Origin: JAMHWF01 sp964371405
Lineage (GTDB): Bacteria > Pseudomonadota > Gammaproteobacteria > Burkholderiales > Burkholderiaceae_C
DNA length: 64,000 nt
Assembly (NCBI GenBank): GCA_964371405.1
Contig: CAYJLV010000014.1
Location: 11,887 to 75,886 of the forward strand
Reading direction: 5' to 3'
Shown: positions 56,454 through 64,000 of the stretch, one piece after another
Position numbering within the stretch: position 1 is the first letter of the stretch
How the letters are laid out: each line of letters starts with the position of its first letter
Notes under the pieces: model-generated
What the model was told of the DNA's origin: nothing
The model's input: only the letters and a program-made list of their open reading frames with translations
The model's database searches: none
Program-made: the position numbers and the translations under genes

Positions 56454-57296
56454 TCAGCGGGGCCGTGCGAGATACGTGGCGGCTGCGAGTTCGCACGTAC
56501 TCCCGATCGAGCCCGGGATCTGATACAGCCTGGGCGACGTGCGAAACGCGAACAGCCGGTAGAGCTGATAGCTGTGCGCCCGGACGTCCGAAGTCGCGAC
56601 CTCGTTGCGCGTGACGAAGAAAGGCGTGTCGACGCCGTACTTCGTTGTCTTCACTTCGATCAAGCGCTCGGCTCCGGACTCCTCGTATGAAAGGATGTCG
56701 TAGCCCTCGTGGTCGCCGCGCTCTTGGGAGGTGTGTTCGATCTTCGCAGCCAGCCGGTCCTTGCCGGACCGGACGAGTCGGGCACGCTCGTAGTTCAGGA
56801 CGAACAACTCGCCTGCCGAACCGAGGGAGCGGTTGCGAGCTTCGCGCTCGATGTAGTTCGTCGTCAACCTGACGATGGGTGCTTCGGCGGCGCGGACCGG
56901 CGCGCGCTCGGCCGGCTTGGGCCGCGCGACGAGCACGGCCAGAATGTCGTCGACTTCGGGCACGGCGATCAGCCGATCGGCGTCGGCTGCCGCAAGGTCA
57001 TGCAGTCGCGCTGCGCCGGACATCCGCGCGGCCACGACCTCAGCGAGCAACGCCTGGTAGTTCGAGCGGGGCTTGTAGCCGTCGATGTACGGAAAGCCGG
57101 CTTCGACGAGCACGGCGCTGATGTTGGTGTGTTTGAACTCGATCGATTGTTCCGAGCGCCCGTCGAGTCGCGGCACAAGAGCACGCCGGTGTGCCGTCTT
57201 GTTGTAGGGCGTGCCGGCCAGCTCTGAAGCCAGCATCGACAAATAGTCGTCGACGATGACCTCGACTTCTCGGCGCGTCCACTCTTTCTTGTTCAT
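56454..57296 (-). CDS. DUF3883 domain protein (possible PD-(D/E)xK nuclease)
   Basis: The 280-residue protein has an uncharacterised N-terminal half ('WTRREVEVIVDDYLSMLASELAG' and 'RSEQSIEFKHTNISAVLVEAGFPYIDGYKPRSNYQALL'). The C-terminal DUF3883 domain has 'NRSLGSAGELFVLNYERARL', 'GYDILSYEESGAERLIEVKTTKYG' and 'FFVTRNEVATSD'. The D...E-V-K-T arrangement resembles a PD-(D/E)xK nuclease. Such proteins occur alone or beside restriction systems. Codon use is less GC-rich than the neighbours, suggesting transfer. No partner gene is visible next to it. Confidence 0.82.
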   Translation of the reverse strand: MNKKEWTRREVEVIVDDYLSMLASELAGTPYNKTAHRRALVPRLDGRSEQSIEFKHTNISAVLVEAGFPYIDGYKPRSNYQALLAEVVAARMSGAARLHDLAAADADRLIAVPEVDDILAVLVARPKPAERAPVRAAEAPIVRLTTNYIEREARNRSLGSAGELFVLNYERARLVRSGKDRLAAKIEHTSQERGDHEGYDILSYEESGAERLIEVKTTKYGVDTPFFVTRNEVATSDVRAHSYQLYRLFAFRTSPRLYQIPGSIGSTCELAAATYLARPR

Positions 57297-57435
57297 GCGG
57301 GATAGGCAGCGAGTACTCTGGAGCTATTGTCTCCTTGGCCGGACCTTAACCCCGGTTCATGCAGTCGTGAGTTCGGCGCGCTGAGCGCGTTCTCGCGGGA
57401 GTGCTCGGCCGTTCCAGGTTTGCGTGATCCTCACT

Positions 57436-57459
57436 GGGCGGGCTGGGTGCAGCCCGCCC
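57436..57459. terminator. Hairpin downstream of the FadL-like gene
   Basis: A 9-bp perfect stem GGGCGGGCT/AGCCCGCCC with a 6-base loop lies 9 bases beyond the FadL-like stop (leftward gene). No U-tract follows, so it may be a repeat-type hairpin, similar in make-up to those at 10821-10841 and 61724-61745. Confidence 0.5.
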
Positions 57460-57468
57460 CTGCGACGT

Positions 57469-58764
57469 TCAGAACTTCCACCCCCACGCCGCCCCGAACG
57501 ACACCTGCCGCATGCTAATCGTCTCGTTGCCGGCGGCGCCCGCGCCCATGACGCCGTTGAACAGGGACGGGCCGGTCACGCTCTTGCGCGGGGCGATCAT
57601 CAGCGCGCCGGTCAGCTCGTTGTCCTTGCCCATCGCGCGCGTGAAGCCGAGCGTGAAGTGGTCCTTCATCACGCCGGGGGCGAGGATGTTGAAGGTCACG
57701 TCGGCCGGCGTGATCGGGTTGCCGCCGCGGTTGTAGCCGGCGCGCAGCGTCCAGTCGGGCGACATGCGCCACTGCGCGCCGAGCTTGACGACGGTGATGT
57801 CGCGCCAGCCGAAGCCCGGGCCGTTGGCTGCGCCCAGCGGCGCGACCGGCATGCTCACGTTGCCGACCGACGGCACGCCGCTGTAATTGATGCGGCCGAC
57901 GTCGAGCGCGATCGTCCAGTCGCGCAGCGGCGTGACGGCGATGCCGATGCTGTAGTTCTCGGGGATGTCGAAGTCGCCGCCTCCGGCGAACAGGCCGCGG
58001 TACTTGTCGAAGGCCTTCATGCGCACCTTGCTCGAATAGCTGGCGCCGAGCGAGAACATGTCGTTGAAGCGGCCCATGTAGCCCACGCGCAGGCCGGCAC
58101 CGGTCGACGTGTCGGCGCCGACGTTGGTCACGGCGCCCGGCGCGCCGGTGAAGGGCGGAAAGCCCGGCGCGTTGTCGAAGGCCTGCAGCCCGACAGCCTT
58201 GAAGCGCTGCCAGCCCAGCAGCAGCGACGCGCCCACCGAGTGCTGCGCGTTGAGCTTGTAGGCCACCGTCGGCGCGACGATGAGCTGCATCAGGTCCACG
58301 CCCAGCGACCCGCCGCCGCACAGCATGTTGGCCGGGCCGCCGCCGCAGTCGAAGGTGCCTTGCGGATAGCTCGTGTTCATGCCGCCGTTGCCGTAGACCG
58401 TGAGGCCGAGCGACAGGTTCGGGTTGATCATGCGGTTGTAGCCGAACTCGGGCACGAGGAAGGCCGTGCGTCCGCTCTCGACCGAGCCGTTGAGCGTGGC
58501 GAAGCCGGCGCCGCTGCGCGTCGCGTCGCGGTGCGGCATGAAGACGCCCGCGCCGAGGTCCAGGCGCGAGCCGGCCCAGACCATGCTCGCCGGGTTGTTG
58601 GCGCCGCCGAAGGCGTCCTGTGCCATGGCGGTGGCGGCGCCGCCCATGCCCTGCGCCTTCATGCCGTAGCCGTGGGTGAAGTAGCCGTTGGTCGCGAAGG
58701 CCGGCGCGGCGGCGGCGAGTGCCGCGGCGAGCGGGGCAAGCCGAAGGATGCGGATCGTCTTCAT
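57469..58764 (-). CDS. FadL/OmpP1-family outer-membrane protein
   Basis: The 431-residue protein has a signal peptide ('MKTIRILRLAPLAAALAAAAPAFA') and a beta-barrel of the FadL/TodX class. The hatch begins with 'TNGYFTHGYGMKAQGMGGAATAMAQDAFGGANNPASMVW', and repeated aromatic strands end in Phe ('FGAAWGWKF'). It imports hydrophobic compounds such as long-chain fatty acids or aromatics. It is separated by 61 bases from the CMD-Rieske gene and may be independently expressed. Confidence 0.92.
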   Translation of the reverse strand: MKTIRILRLAPLAAALAAAAPAFATNGYFTHGYGMKAQGMGGAATAMAQDAFGGANNPASMVWAGSRLDLGAGVFMPHRDATRSGAGFATLNGSVESGRTAFLVPEFGYNRMINPNLSLGLTVYGNGGMNTSYPQGTFDCGGGPANMLCGGGSLGVDLMQLIVAPTVAYKLNAQHSVGASLLLGWQRFKAVGLQAFDNAPGFPPFTGAPGAVTNVGADTSTGAGLRVGYMGRFNDMFSLGASYSSKVRMKAFDKYRGLFAGGGDFDIPENYSIGIAVTPLRDWTIALDVGRINYSGVPSVGNVSMPVAPLGAANGPGFGWRDITVVKLGAQWRMSPDWTLRAGYNRGGNPITPADVTFNILAPGVMKDHFTLGFTRAMGKDNELTGALMIAPRKSVTGPSLFNGVMGAGAAGNETISMRQVSFGAAWGWKF

Positions 58765-58825
58765 GGTCTGTCTCCTCTCTCTGGTTGTCGTCGTGGTGGT
58801 CGTGGGCAGGAATGCGAAGAAACGT

Positions 58826-59452
58826 TCACCAGCGCGCCATCAGGCGGCCGGCCTCGACCTTGCTCGGCCAGCGGCGCAGCGGGCTGTCGCCCTTGTCGAT
58901 GCAGGCGCCGCTGCGGATGTCGAACTTCCACTCGTGCTTCGGGCAGGTCAGCGTCGTGCCGTCGAGCGCGAGGTGCGGGATGTCGGTCGTCTGGTGCGGG
59001 CAGCGGCTGTCCCAGACGCGGTATTCGTCGCCGGCGCGGTGCACGAAGACGCTGCGGCTGCCGCAGTCGATGCGTGTCGTCGCGCCCTCGGCGAGGTCGG
59101 CGGCGGCCATCACGTCGTGCCAGTCGCCCTCGGCGCTGAGCGCCTCGGGCTCGAAGCCGGGCAGCCCCATCGCGAGGATGATGTCGACCGCCCAGATGAT
59201 CTTCGCCAGCCCGAGCGCCGGGAACGCCATCAGCAGCGCGTCGAGGATCTCCATCGGCGTGCAGCCCTCGCGCAACGCGCGCCCGAGGTACTGCCTGAAG
59301 CCGCGCTCGGTCTGCGCGTGCACCTTGGTGATGATCGAGATCAGGTTGCGCGTCTTCGGGTCGAGGTGCTTGCCGCACTCCTTGAGGAACTTGAAGTAGT
59401 GGCCGACGGCATCGGGCCGGGCCTTGAGCAGGTAGGTCAGTGCCTCACTCAT
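58826..59452 (-). CDS. Carboxymuconolactone decarboxylase-like / Rieske ferredoxin fusion protein
   Basis: The 208-residue protein fuses two domains. Residues about 10-110 resemble the AhpD/CMD helical fold ('RNLISIITKVHAQTERGFRQYLGRALREGCTPMEILDALLMA'). Residues about 115-208 form a Rieske domain with both cluster ligand pairs, 'SRCPHQTTDIP' and 'LTCPKHEWKFD'. It could pass electrons via the 2Fe-2S cluster to a CMD-type redox or hydrolase site. The gene overlaps the tandem Usp gene by 8 bases and closes the soe-like operon. The fusion is unusual. Confidence 0.85.
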   Translation of the reverse strand: MSEALTYLLKARPDAVGHYFKFLKECGKHLDPKTRNLISIITKVHAQTERGFRQYLGRALREGCTPMEILDALLMAFPALGLAKIIWAVDIILAMGLPGFEPEALSAEGDWHDVMAAADLAEGATTRIDCGSRSVFVHRAGDEYRVWDSRCPHQTTDIPHLALDGTTLTCPKHEWKFDIRSGACIDKGDSPLRRWPSKVEAGRLMARW

Positions 59453-60293
59453 GTCGCGCTCCTTCGGCAGCGTGCACCGCCACCAGCACCGGCCGGTCCG
59501 CCATGCCGATCACTTTCTGCGCCACGCCGCCGAGCCAGGCGCGCGCCAGCTTCTCGTCGCCGCGCCGGCCGATCACGACGAGGTCGGCGCCGGCCTGCTG
59601 CGCGGCGGCGAGGATCTGCTCGTGCGGACGGCCGATGCGCACGGCGGTGTCGATCGGCACGGCGTGCGCGTGCGCCGCCGACCCCGCGCGCTGCAGCGCC
59701 GCTTCGGCGCGCTGGATCGCGTCGGCGCCCGGGTCGCTGACGCACACGATCGACAGCGGCAGCGCGCACTCGGCGGCGATCGCCGCGGCCGCGGCCACCG
59801 GCGACAGATCACCGGCCAGCGGGTCGACCGCGACCAGCACGCGGCGCGACCACATCGTCGCCACGCGCGGCGCGACGAGCACGCTGCACGGCGCGTGTGC
59901 GACGACGTTGCGCACCATCTCGCCGACCAGCAGGTTCGCCAGCAGCCCGCGCTGGCCGCGGCGGCGGATCACGATCAGGTCGGCGCCGCGCTCGCGCGCT
60001 TCGGCGACGATCTCGGCGTAGGGTTCGGGGCCGCGTCGGGCGCGCAGCTCGACGGCGACACCTGCCGCGGCGGCGTCGGCGGCGAGGCCCTGCAGCCGCT
60101 CGGCAGCCTGCGCCTCGGCGCGCGCCGCGATCTGCGGCGCGACCGCCTCGTACTCCGGATTGCTGACGATCGGCAGCACGGCGGCCAGCGGTATGCCGCA
60201 GCGGCGCGCCAGCGCGAACGCCAGCGCCTCGGCGCCGCTGTCCTGCGCCGTATGTTCGGTGGCGAGCAGCGGGTGCCTGTAGATGAAGGCCAC
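59445..60293 (-). CDS. Tandem universal stress protein
   Basis: The 282-residue protein has two Usp domains. The first ends with 'VIRRRGQRGLLANLLVGEMVRNVV', the second with 'VIGRRGDEKLARAWLGGVAQKVI'. The full nucleotide motif is imperfect in both. A longer frame runs to 60563, but I chose GTG 60293 because AGGAGG lies 6-7 bases before it. It lies 14 bases after the small membrane protein and overlaps the CMD-Rieske gene, so it belongs to the soe-like operon. Confidence 0.85.
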   Translation of the reverse strand: MAFIYRHPLLATEHTAQDSGAEALAFALARRCGIPLAAVLPIVSNPEYEAVAPQIAARAEAQAAERLQGLAADAAAAGVAVELRARRGPEPYAEIVAEARERGADLIVIRRRGQRGLLANLLVGEMVRNVVAHAPCSVLVAPRVATMWSRRVLVAVDPLAGDLSPVAAAAAIAAECALPLSIVCVSDPGADAIQRAEAALQRAGSAAHAHAVPIDTAVRIGRPHEQILAAAQQAGADLVVIGRRGDEKLARAWLGGVAQKVIGMADRPVLVAVHAAEGARHE

Positions 60294-60307
60294 GTCGGTC
60301 CTCCTTC

Positions 60308-60721
60308 TCAGTGCCCGGCCGACAGCCGGCCCGACGCGGCGAGCAGCAGCACGATGACCTCGGCGACGACGATCGCCGCGTAGGCACGGTCGCCGCGCCG
60401 CAGGTACAGGGGCAAAACTGCCAGCAGCGCGAGTACGGAGCAGCCGGTCAGCAGCGCGATGCCGAGCAGGTTGGCGATGTCGGCGCGGTGGACGTGGCCG
60501 AGCCAGGCCCAGCCGGTGGGCATCCCCGTCGCGGCGAGGAACTCCGCCACCGGCAGGTTCCACACCTCGGGCAGCCGCGTGTGCGGCACGTGCGGCTCGG
60601 CGAAGCCGGCGCCGTAGGCGACGAACAGCACGACCAGCGCGACGAGCCCGATGCGCGAGCCCCAGTCGATCCAGCGTGCATAGCGCAGCTGCTCGGAGGA
60701 TTGAAGATCGGGCGCCGTCAT
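60308..60721 (-). CDS. Small membrane protein of unknown function
   Basis: The 137-residue protein has three probable membrane helices (about 23-42, 83-105 and 112-130) and a conserved-looking 'AEPHVPHTRLPEVWNLPVAEFLAATGMPTGWAWLG' loop between the first two. I recognise no family. Its ATG overlaps the TauE stop (ATGA), so it is made with the exporter and may be an accessory subunit of the sulfite oxidation or export system. Confidence 0.7.
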   Translation of the reverse strand: MTAPDLQSSEQLRYARWIDWGSRIGLVALVVLFVAYGAGFAEPHVPHTRLPEVWNLPVAEFLAATGMPTGWAWLGHVHRADIANLLGIALLTGCSVLALLAVLPLYLRRGDRAYAAIVVAEVIVLLLAASGRLSAGH

Positions 60722-61653
60722 GGCCACACCCCCGTTCCCTTGAGCAGCGCGCGCACGCCCGCGAACAGCAGCACGGCGATCACCATGCGGCGCACGACGG
60801 AGCCCTTGAGCACGTGCAGCAGCCGCGCCCCGATCTTGGCGCCGAGCATCATGCCGACGACGGACGGCACGGCGATCATCGGCAGCACGGCGCCCTTGTT
60901 GACGTAGACCCAGGCGGCCGACGAGTCGACCAGCGACAGCACCAGCCCCGAGGTCCCGGCCGAGACCTTCAGCGGCGCGCCCATCAGGAGGTTCAGCGCA
61001 GGCACATTGGCCCACCCGGCGCCGATTCCGAACAAGCCGGCGAGCACGCCGATCACGAGAAACGTCGCCAGCCCGGCCGGCGTGCGGTGCACGAGCCAGT
61101 CGATGCGCCTGCCGGTCGCGCCGTCGACGAAGACGCCGTGCAGCGCGAGCGCGCGCGACAGCGGGTCGGGCGCCGCGACCTGGGGGAACTCCGACCGCTT
61201 CGAAACGAACATCAGCACCACGATCGCCAGCACCGTGACGCCGAGCGCTGTCTGCACGGCCGACACAGGCAGCGCCAGGCCGAGCAGCGCGCCGCCGATC
61301 GAGCTGATCGACGCAACCAGCGCCAGCGGTAGTGCCAGTCGCAGGTTGGCCAGCCCGCCGCGAAGCAGCATCGGCGCGGCCGCCAGCGCGCTGGCCAGCG
61401 CGACGAGCAATCCCGCGCCGCGCACGAAGTCGAGGTGGAACGGGAAGAAGCCGCCGACGATCGGCACGAACAGCGTGCCGCCGCCGATGCCCGCCGGCAC
61501 GGCGACGATGCCCATCACGAAGCAGGCCGCGAACAGCGCCAACGGCCAGAACCACCACGGCATCGACGCCGCCGCCGCCACGCCGTCGGCCGCGTGCGCC
61601 GGCGCCGCCACGGCGCAGGCGACGAGCACGCCCACCACGGCAGCGCGGCGCAC
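60718..61653 (-). CDS. TauE/SafE-family sulfite exporter-like permease
   Basis: The 311-residue form has a possible signal/first helix ('RRAAVVGVLVACAVAAPAHA') and then the TauE repeats: 'MGIVAVPAGIGGGTLFVPIVGGFFPFHLDFVRGAGLLVALAS' and 'LFGIGAGWANVPALNLLMGAPLKVSAGTSGLVL'. It should export sulfite or organosulfonates. I chose GTG 61653. A start at ATG 61770 would overlap the DmsC-type stop (ATGA) but would add 39 residues read through a GC-rich repeat, so it is less likely. Confidence 0.82.
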   Translation of the reverse strand: MRRAAVVGVLVACAVAAPAHAADGVAAAASMPWWFWPLALFAACFVMGIVAVPAGIGGGTLFVPIVGGFFPFHLDFVRGAGLLVALASALAAAPMLLRGGLANLRLALPLALVASISSIGGALLGLALPVSAVQTALGVTVLAIVVLMFVSKRSEFPQVAAPDPLSRALALHGVFVDGATGRRIDWLVHRTPAGLATFLVIGVLAGLFGIGAGWANVPALNLLMGAPLKVSAGTSGLVLSLVDSSAAWVYVNKGAVLPMIAVPSVVGMMLGAKIGARLLHVLKGSVVRRMVIAVLLFAGVRALLKGTGVWP

Positions 61654-61723
61654 CGATGAAGCACAAGCACGGCGCTTGCGACCAGGCGGCTGCCGCGGAT
61701 CCGGCTCGGCTGGTCCGCTGGCA

Positions 61724-61745
61724 GCGCTCCCCTGGGGGGGAGCGC
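61724..61745. repeat. GC-rich intergenic hairpin repeat between soeC-like and tauE genes
   Basis: GCGCTCCCC and GGGGAGCGC form a perfect 9-bp stem with a 4-base loop. The surrounding sequence (CCGAAGGCGCTGCGGAGGGGGG) matches a style of repeat frequent in Burkholderiales intergenic regions. It may stabilise or attenuate the operon transcript. Confidence 0.6.
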
Positions 61746-61766
61746 CGAAGGCGCTGCGGAGGGGGG

Positions 61767-62741
61767 TCATGAAACTGCCTGGTAGTAGAGGTTCTGCGGG
61801 TGGTTCGCCTGCGCGAAGAAGAACCAGCGCTCGGCCAGCAGCCCGCTGAACTGCACGGCGAAGGCGGCGAACAGCCAGTCGCTGCGGGAGGGCCCGAAGG
61901 CCAGCATCGCCGCCGGCAGCGCGAACGCGGCCAGCATGAAGTAGCCCTTGACCGAGCGCAGCAGCGGCGCGCCGCGGCCGTGGAAGAACTCGCGCGTGTT
62001 GAACGAGCCGCCCATGAAGCCCTGCGAGCGCTGCACGATGTTCGGGTGCTTGACGCCGATCGCCGACTGCAGCGTCGAGCGCGGCTTGAGCCGCGCGTTG
62101 CGCCACAGCGAGGCCAGGCGGCCGGCGGCGGCCAGCAGCGTGAGCGCGATCGCCCAGCCGGCGAGAAAGCGCGCATGCGGCGGCGACGCCAGCGCGGCCC
62201 ACGCGGCGGCCAGCGTGAAGCCCGACGCGCCGCCCATCAGCGTGTAGTTCAGCGGCGTCAGCGGCGTGTGCCACTCGGCGAGGAAGCGCAGGCAGGCGTA
62301 GATCATGCCGGTGCACACGTAGAGCGCGAACGCGAGCAGCGTCGCGGCGATGCCGACGACCAGGCTCAGCTCGATCGGCGTGCCCTGCGCCAGCGTGGCG
62401 AGCACCGGCGCCCGGCCGGTCGCGTGCAGCAGGCCCCACAGCGCCAGCGCACCCATGAAGGCGGGCAGCACGATCACTTCGCGCGACAGCCACGAGGTGC
62501 GCCACTGCGCGGCGGAGCGCCAGGCGCGCTCGGGTCGCCCGAGGTGGAAGAACGAAGCGACCAGGCCGCCGCCGGTCAGCGCCAGCGCCAGCGCGCTGCC
62601 GCCGGCGTAGAAGCCGCGGCCGTCGACCGGTGCCAGCAGGCCGACGAGAGAGTGGCTCTGCACCGTGAACAGCGCGAGGAACAGGCCCTGGCCGGCGCCG
62701 ATCAGCGTCGTGAGCAGGATGACGGAGAAGGCGGGGTTCAT
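61767..62741 (-). CDS. soeC: DmsC-type membrane anchor subunit (SoeC-like)
   Basis: The 324-residue membrane protein with about eight helices matches the DmsC family ('FSVILLTTLIGAGQGLFLALF' start and 'ASFFHLGRPERAWRSAAQWRTSWLSRE', 'LNYTLMGGASGFTLAAAW'). It anchors the molybdoenzyme and exchanges electrons with the quinone pool. With the FeS and MopB genes upstream it forms a three-subunit complex like SoeABC (sulfite oxidation) or DmsABC (S-oxide reduction). The TauE gene next to it favours sulfite. Confidence 0.85.
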   Translation of the reverse strand: MNPAFSVILLTTLIGAGQGLFLALFTVQSHSLVGLLAPVDGRGFYAGGSALALALTGGGLVASFFHLGRPERAWRSAAQWRTSWLSREVIVLPAFMGALALWGLLHATGRAPVLATLAQGTPIELSLVVGIAATLLAFALYVCTGMIYACLRFLAEWHTPLTPLNYTLMGGASGFTLAAAWAALASPPHARFLAGWAIALTLLAAAGRLASLWRNARLKPRSTLQSAIGVKHPNIVQRSQGFMGGSFNTREFFHGRGAPLLRSVKGYFMLAAFALPAAMLAFGPSRSDWLFAAFAVQFSGLLAERWFFFAQANHPQNLYYQAVS

Positions 62742-62769
62742 GGCAGCGTGAATGTCGCTCGGCGGCTCG

Positions 62770-63504
62770 CTACCAGCTCGCGTCTTCGAGCGTCGCGGCG
62801 TCGGGCGCGGGGCGGGGCAGGTGGCCCTCGACGCGCAGCGGGTTGTCGGCGCGCACGAGTTCGTCGTCGTGGATGCGGATACGCGTCGTGCGGCGCGGCA
62901 GGTAGTGGTTGGCGGGCTTCGTGCCCCATTCGGGCATCAGCGCGTAGCCGCCGTTCTCGCGGATCGCGCGCGAGGCCTCGGAGTGCGGGTCGTGGATGTC
63001 GCCGAAGATGCGCGCCGAGGTCGGGCAGGCCATCACGCACGCGGGCCGGCGGTCGGCTTCGGGCAGCTTCGCGTCGTGGATGCGATCGACGCAGAGGGTG
63101 CACTTCTTCATCACCTTCTGCTCGGCGTCGAGCTCGCGCGCGCCGTAGGGGCAGGCCCAGCTGCAGTACTTGCAGCCGATGCACTTGTCGTAGTCGACGA
63201 GGACGATGCCGTCCTCCTCGCGCTTGTACGACGCGCCGGTCGGGCACACCGGCACGCAGGGCGGCTCTTCGCAGTGCAGGCACGACTTCGGGAAGTGCAC
63301 CGTCTCGGTGTGCGGGAACCCGCCGATCTCGAAGGTCTGCACGCGGTTGAAGAAGGTGCCGCTCGGATCGGCGCCGTAGGGGCTCTGGTCCGTCATCGGC
63401 CCGGCGGCGCCGGCGCCGTTCCACTCCTTGCAACTGGTCACGCAGGCGTGGCAGCCGACGCAGACGTTGAGGTCGATGACGAGGGCGAGCTGCTTCCTGG
63501 TCAT
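62770..63504 (-). CDS. soeB: 4Fe-4S ferredoxin-type subunit (SoeB/DmsB-like)
   Basis: The 244-residue electron-transfer subunit has four Cys clusters: 'NVCVGCHACVTSCKEW', 'SCLHCEEPPCVPVCPTGA', 'DKCIGCKYCSWACPYGA' and 'KKCTLCVDRI...CVMACP'. It ligates four 4Fe-4S clusters and connects the molybdopterin subunit with the membrane anchor. Its ATG overlaps the upstream MopB stop (63501), and 28 bases separate it from soeC. It lacks a signal peptide, so the complex faces the cytoplasm as SoeABC does. Confidence 0.9.
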   Translation of the reverse strand: MTRKQLALVIDLNVCVGCHACVTSCKEWNGAGAAGPMTDQSPYGADPSGTFFNRVQTFEIGGFPHTETVHFPKSCLHCEEPPCVPVCPTGASYKREEDGIVLVDYDKCIGCKYCSWACPYGARELDAEQKVMKKCTLCVDRIHDAKLPEADRRPACVMACPTSARIFGDIHDPHSEASRAIRENGGYALMPEWGTKPANHYLPRRTTRIRIHDDELVRADNPLRVEGHLPRPAPDAATLEDASW

Positions 63505-64000
63505 GACAGCTCCTCGGGCCGCTCGACCATGCCCGGATAGCGCCGCATCGCCGCGAACTGTGGCTCTGTCTGCGCCGGCTCGTCGGCCCCCGCCTTGACG
63601 ACTCGCACGCGCACGTCGTACCACGCGGCCTGGCCGGTGATCGGGTCGGAGTTGGAGACGCGTGCATTGCCGTCGCCGCGCACCGGCAGCTCTTCCGAGA
63701 TCAGGTGGTTGAGCAGGAAGCCTTCGCGCGACTCGTTGGCGTCGGGCGCGAGATTCCACGCGCCGGCGGCCTTGCCGATCGCGTTCCAGGTCCACACCGT
63801 CCCGGGCTCGACGGCCTGCGAGTGCGCCGCCTTGCAGCGCACGCGGCCCCACTGCGATTCGACCCAGACCCAGTCGCCGTCGTCGATGCCGGCGGTGCGT
63901 GCCGTCTGCGTGTTGATGTGCAGCAGGTTCCAGGTGTGGATCTGGCGCAGCCAGGCGTTCTGCGAATCCCACGAGTGGTACATCGCCATCGGCCGCTGCG
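63501..64000 (-). CDS. soeA: Molybdopterin oxidoreductase catalytic subunit (SoeA/DMSO-reductase-like), C-terminal part
   Basis: The window holds the last 165 residues of the catalytic subunit. They form the C-terminal molybdopterin-dinucleotide-binding domain: 'LLHINTQTARTAGIDDGDWVWVESQWGRVRCKAAHSQAVEPGTVW' is the usual beta-barrel, followed by 'GFLLNHLISEELP'. The gene continues past base 64000 on the minus strand. Sulfite dehydrogenase is preferred over DMSO or polysulfide reduction because a TauE exporter shares the operon, but the catalytic core and metal-binding N terminus cannot be seen. Confidence 0.82.
   Translation of the reverse strand, partial: QRPMAMYHSWDSQNAWLRQIHTWNLLHINTQTARTAGIDDGDWVWVESQWGRVRCKAAHSQAVEPGTVWTWNAIGKAAGAWNLAPDANESREGFLLNHLISEELPVRGDGNARVSNSDPITGQAAWYDVRVRVVKAGADEPAQTEPQFAAMRRYPGMVERPEELS

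Noticed and set aside
60294..60563. N-terminal extension of the tandem Usp protein
   Set aside because: The upstream codons read as Arg/Ala-rich shadow of the small membrane protein gene, and GTG 60293 has AGGAGG before it.

Overview
The window is about 70% GC and very densely coded. Its gene content, recurrent GC-rich intergenic repeats and protein families suggest a betaproteobacterium of the order Burkholderiales, of the Rubrivivax/Leptothrix type. It looks like a facultative autotroph: it has a complete red-type (form I with CbbX) Calvin-cycle operon, a probable sulfite-oxidising molybdoenzyme operon, and an FNR-like regulator with matching binding sites. The placement is inferred from gene content, not from a search.

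Layout. 1-3.3 kb: tail of a YfiR-like periplasmic protein coupled to a CHASE8 hybrid histidine kinase, then a membrane methyltransferase. 3.3-7.7 kb: an acyl-CoA synthetase/acetyltransferase fusion, a divergent carbamoyltransferase homologue and an FNR-like regulator, with an FNR box between the last two. 7.9-10.7 kb: a hybrid kinase and an OmpR-type regulator. 10.8-12.8 kb: an Hsp20 gene behind a sigma-32-like promoter and a PaaK-like adenylating enzyme. 12.9-19.05 kb: an acquired island with a type I restriction-modification system (hsdR-hsdM-hsdS), a truncated DUF433 antitoxin and a TumE/TumA toxin-antitoxin pair, ending in a scar that duplicates about 100 bp of an efflux adaptor gene. 19.1-24.5 kb: a YqjD/YqjE/YqjK-like membrane stress set and an adaptor-FtsX-ATPase export system. 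24.8-28 kb: a phosphotransferase/kinase fusion, an FNR-box-controlled DUF3079 protein and an unexplained ATP-grasp-like protein that forms the last gene of the arsenic operon. 28-32.3 kb: arsR-osmC-arsC-acr3 and an ArsP-like permease with a small thioredoxin. 32.4-40.5 kb: an ArsR-regulated operon combining RND efflux with DUF2892, thioredoxin 2, OsmC, DUF302 and MgtC-like proteins. 40.6-45.5 kb: a lipoate-ligase homologue, a hemerythrin-like protein, five universal stress proteins and a DksA/TraR zinc-finger protein, two of the stress genes having FNR-like boxes. 45.6-55.9 kb: cbbR, divergent from cbbLSEXFPTZY. 55.9-57.3 kb: a deleted higB next to intact higA and a DUF3883 protein. 57.5-58.8 kb: a FadL-type porin. 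58.8-64 kb: an operon with a MopB/FeS/DmsC-type complex (SoeABC-like), a TauE exporter, a small membrane protein, a tandem universal stress protein and a carboxymuconolactone decarboxylase-Rieske fusion.

Themes. Carbon fixation (cbb) sits beside likely inorganic sulfur oxidation (soe/tauE). An oxygen- or nitric-oxide-responsive FNR-like circuit appears to link stress proteins, a DUF3079 protein and the carbamoyltransferase homologue. Two ArsR-type regulators sit at very compact promoters controlling arsenic and RND/thiol-stress operons. Decaying or acquired defence elements (type I restriction, TumE/TumA, DUF433, HigA without HigB, DUF3883) lie in two patches. No gene-free stretch exceeds 300 bases. 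No tRNA, rRNA, CRISPR array or complete insertion sequence was recognised.
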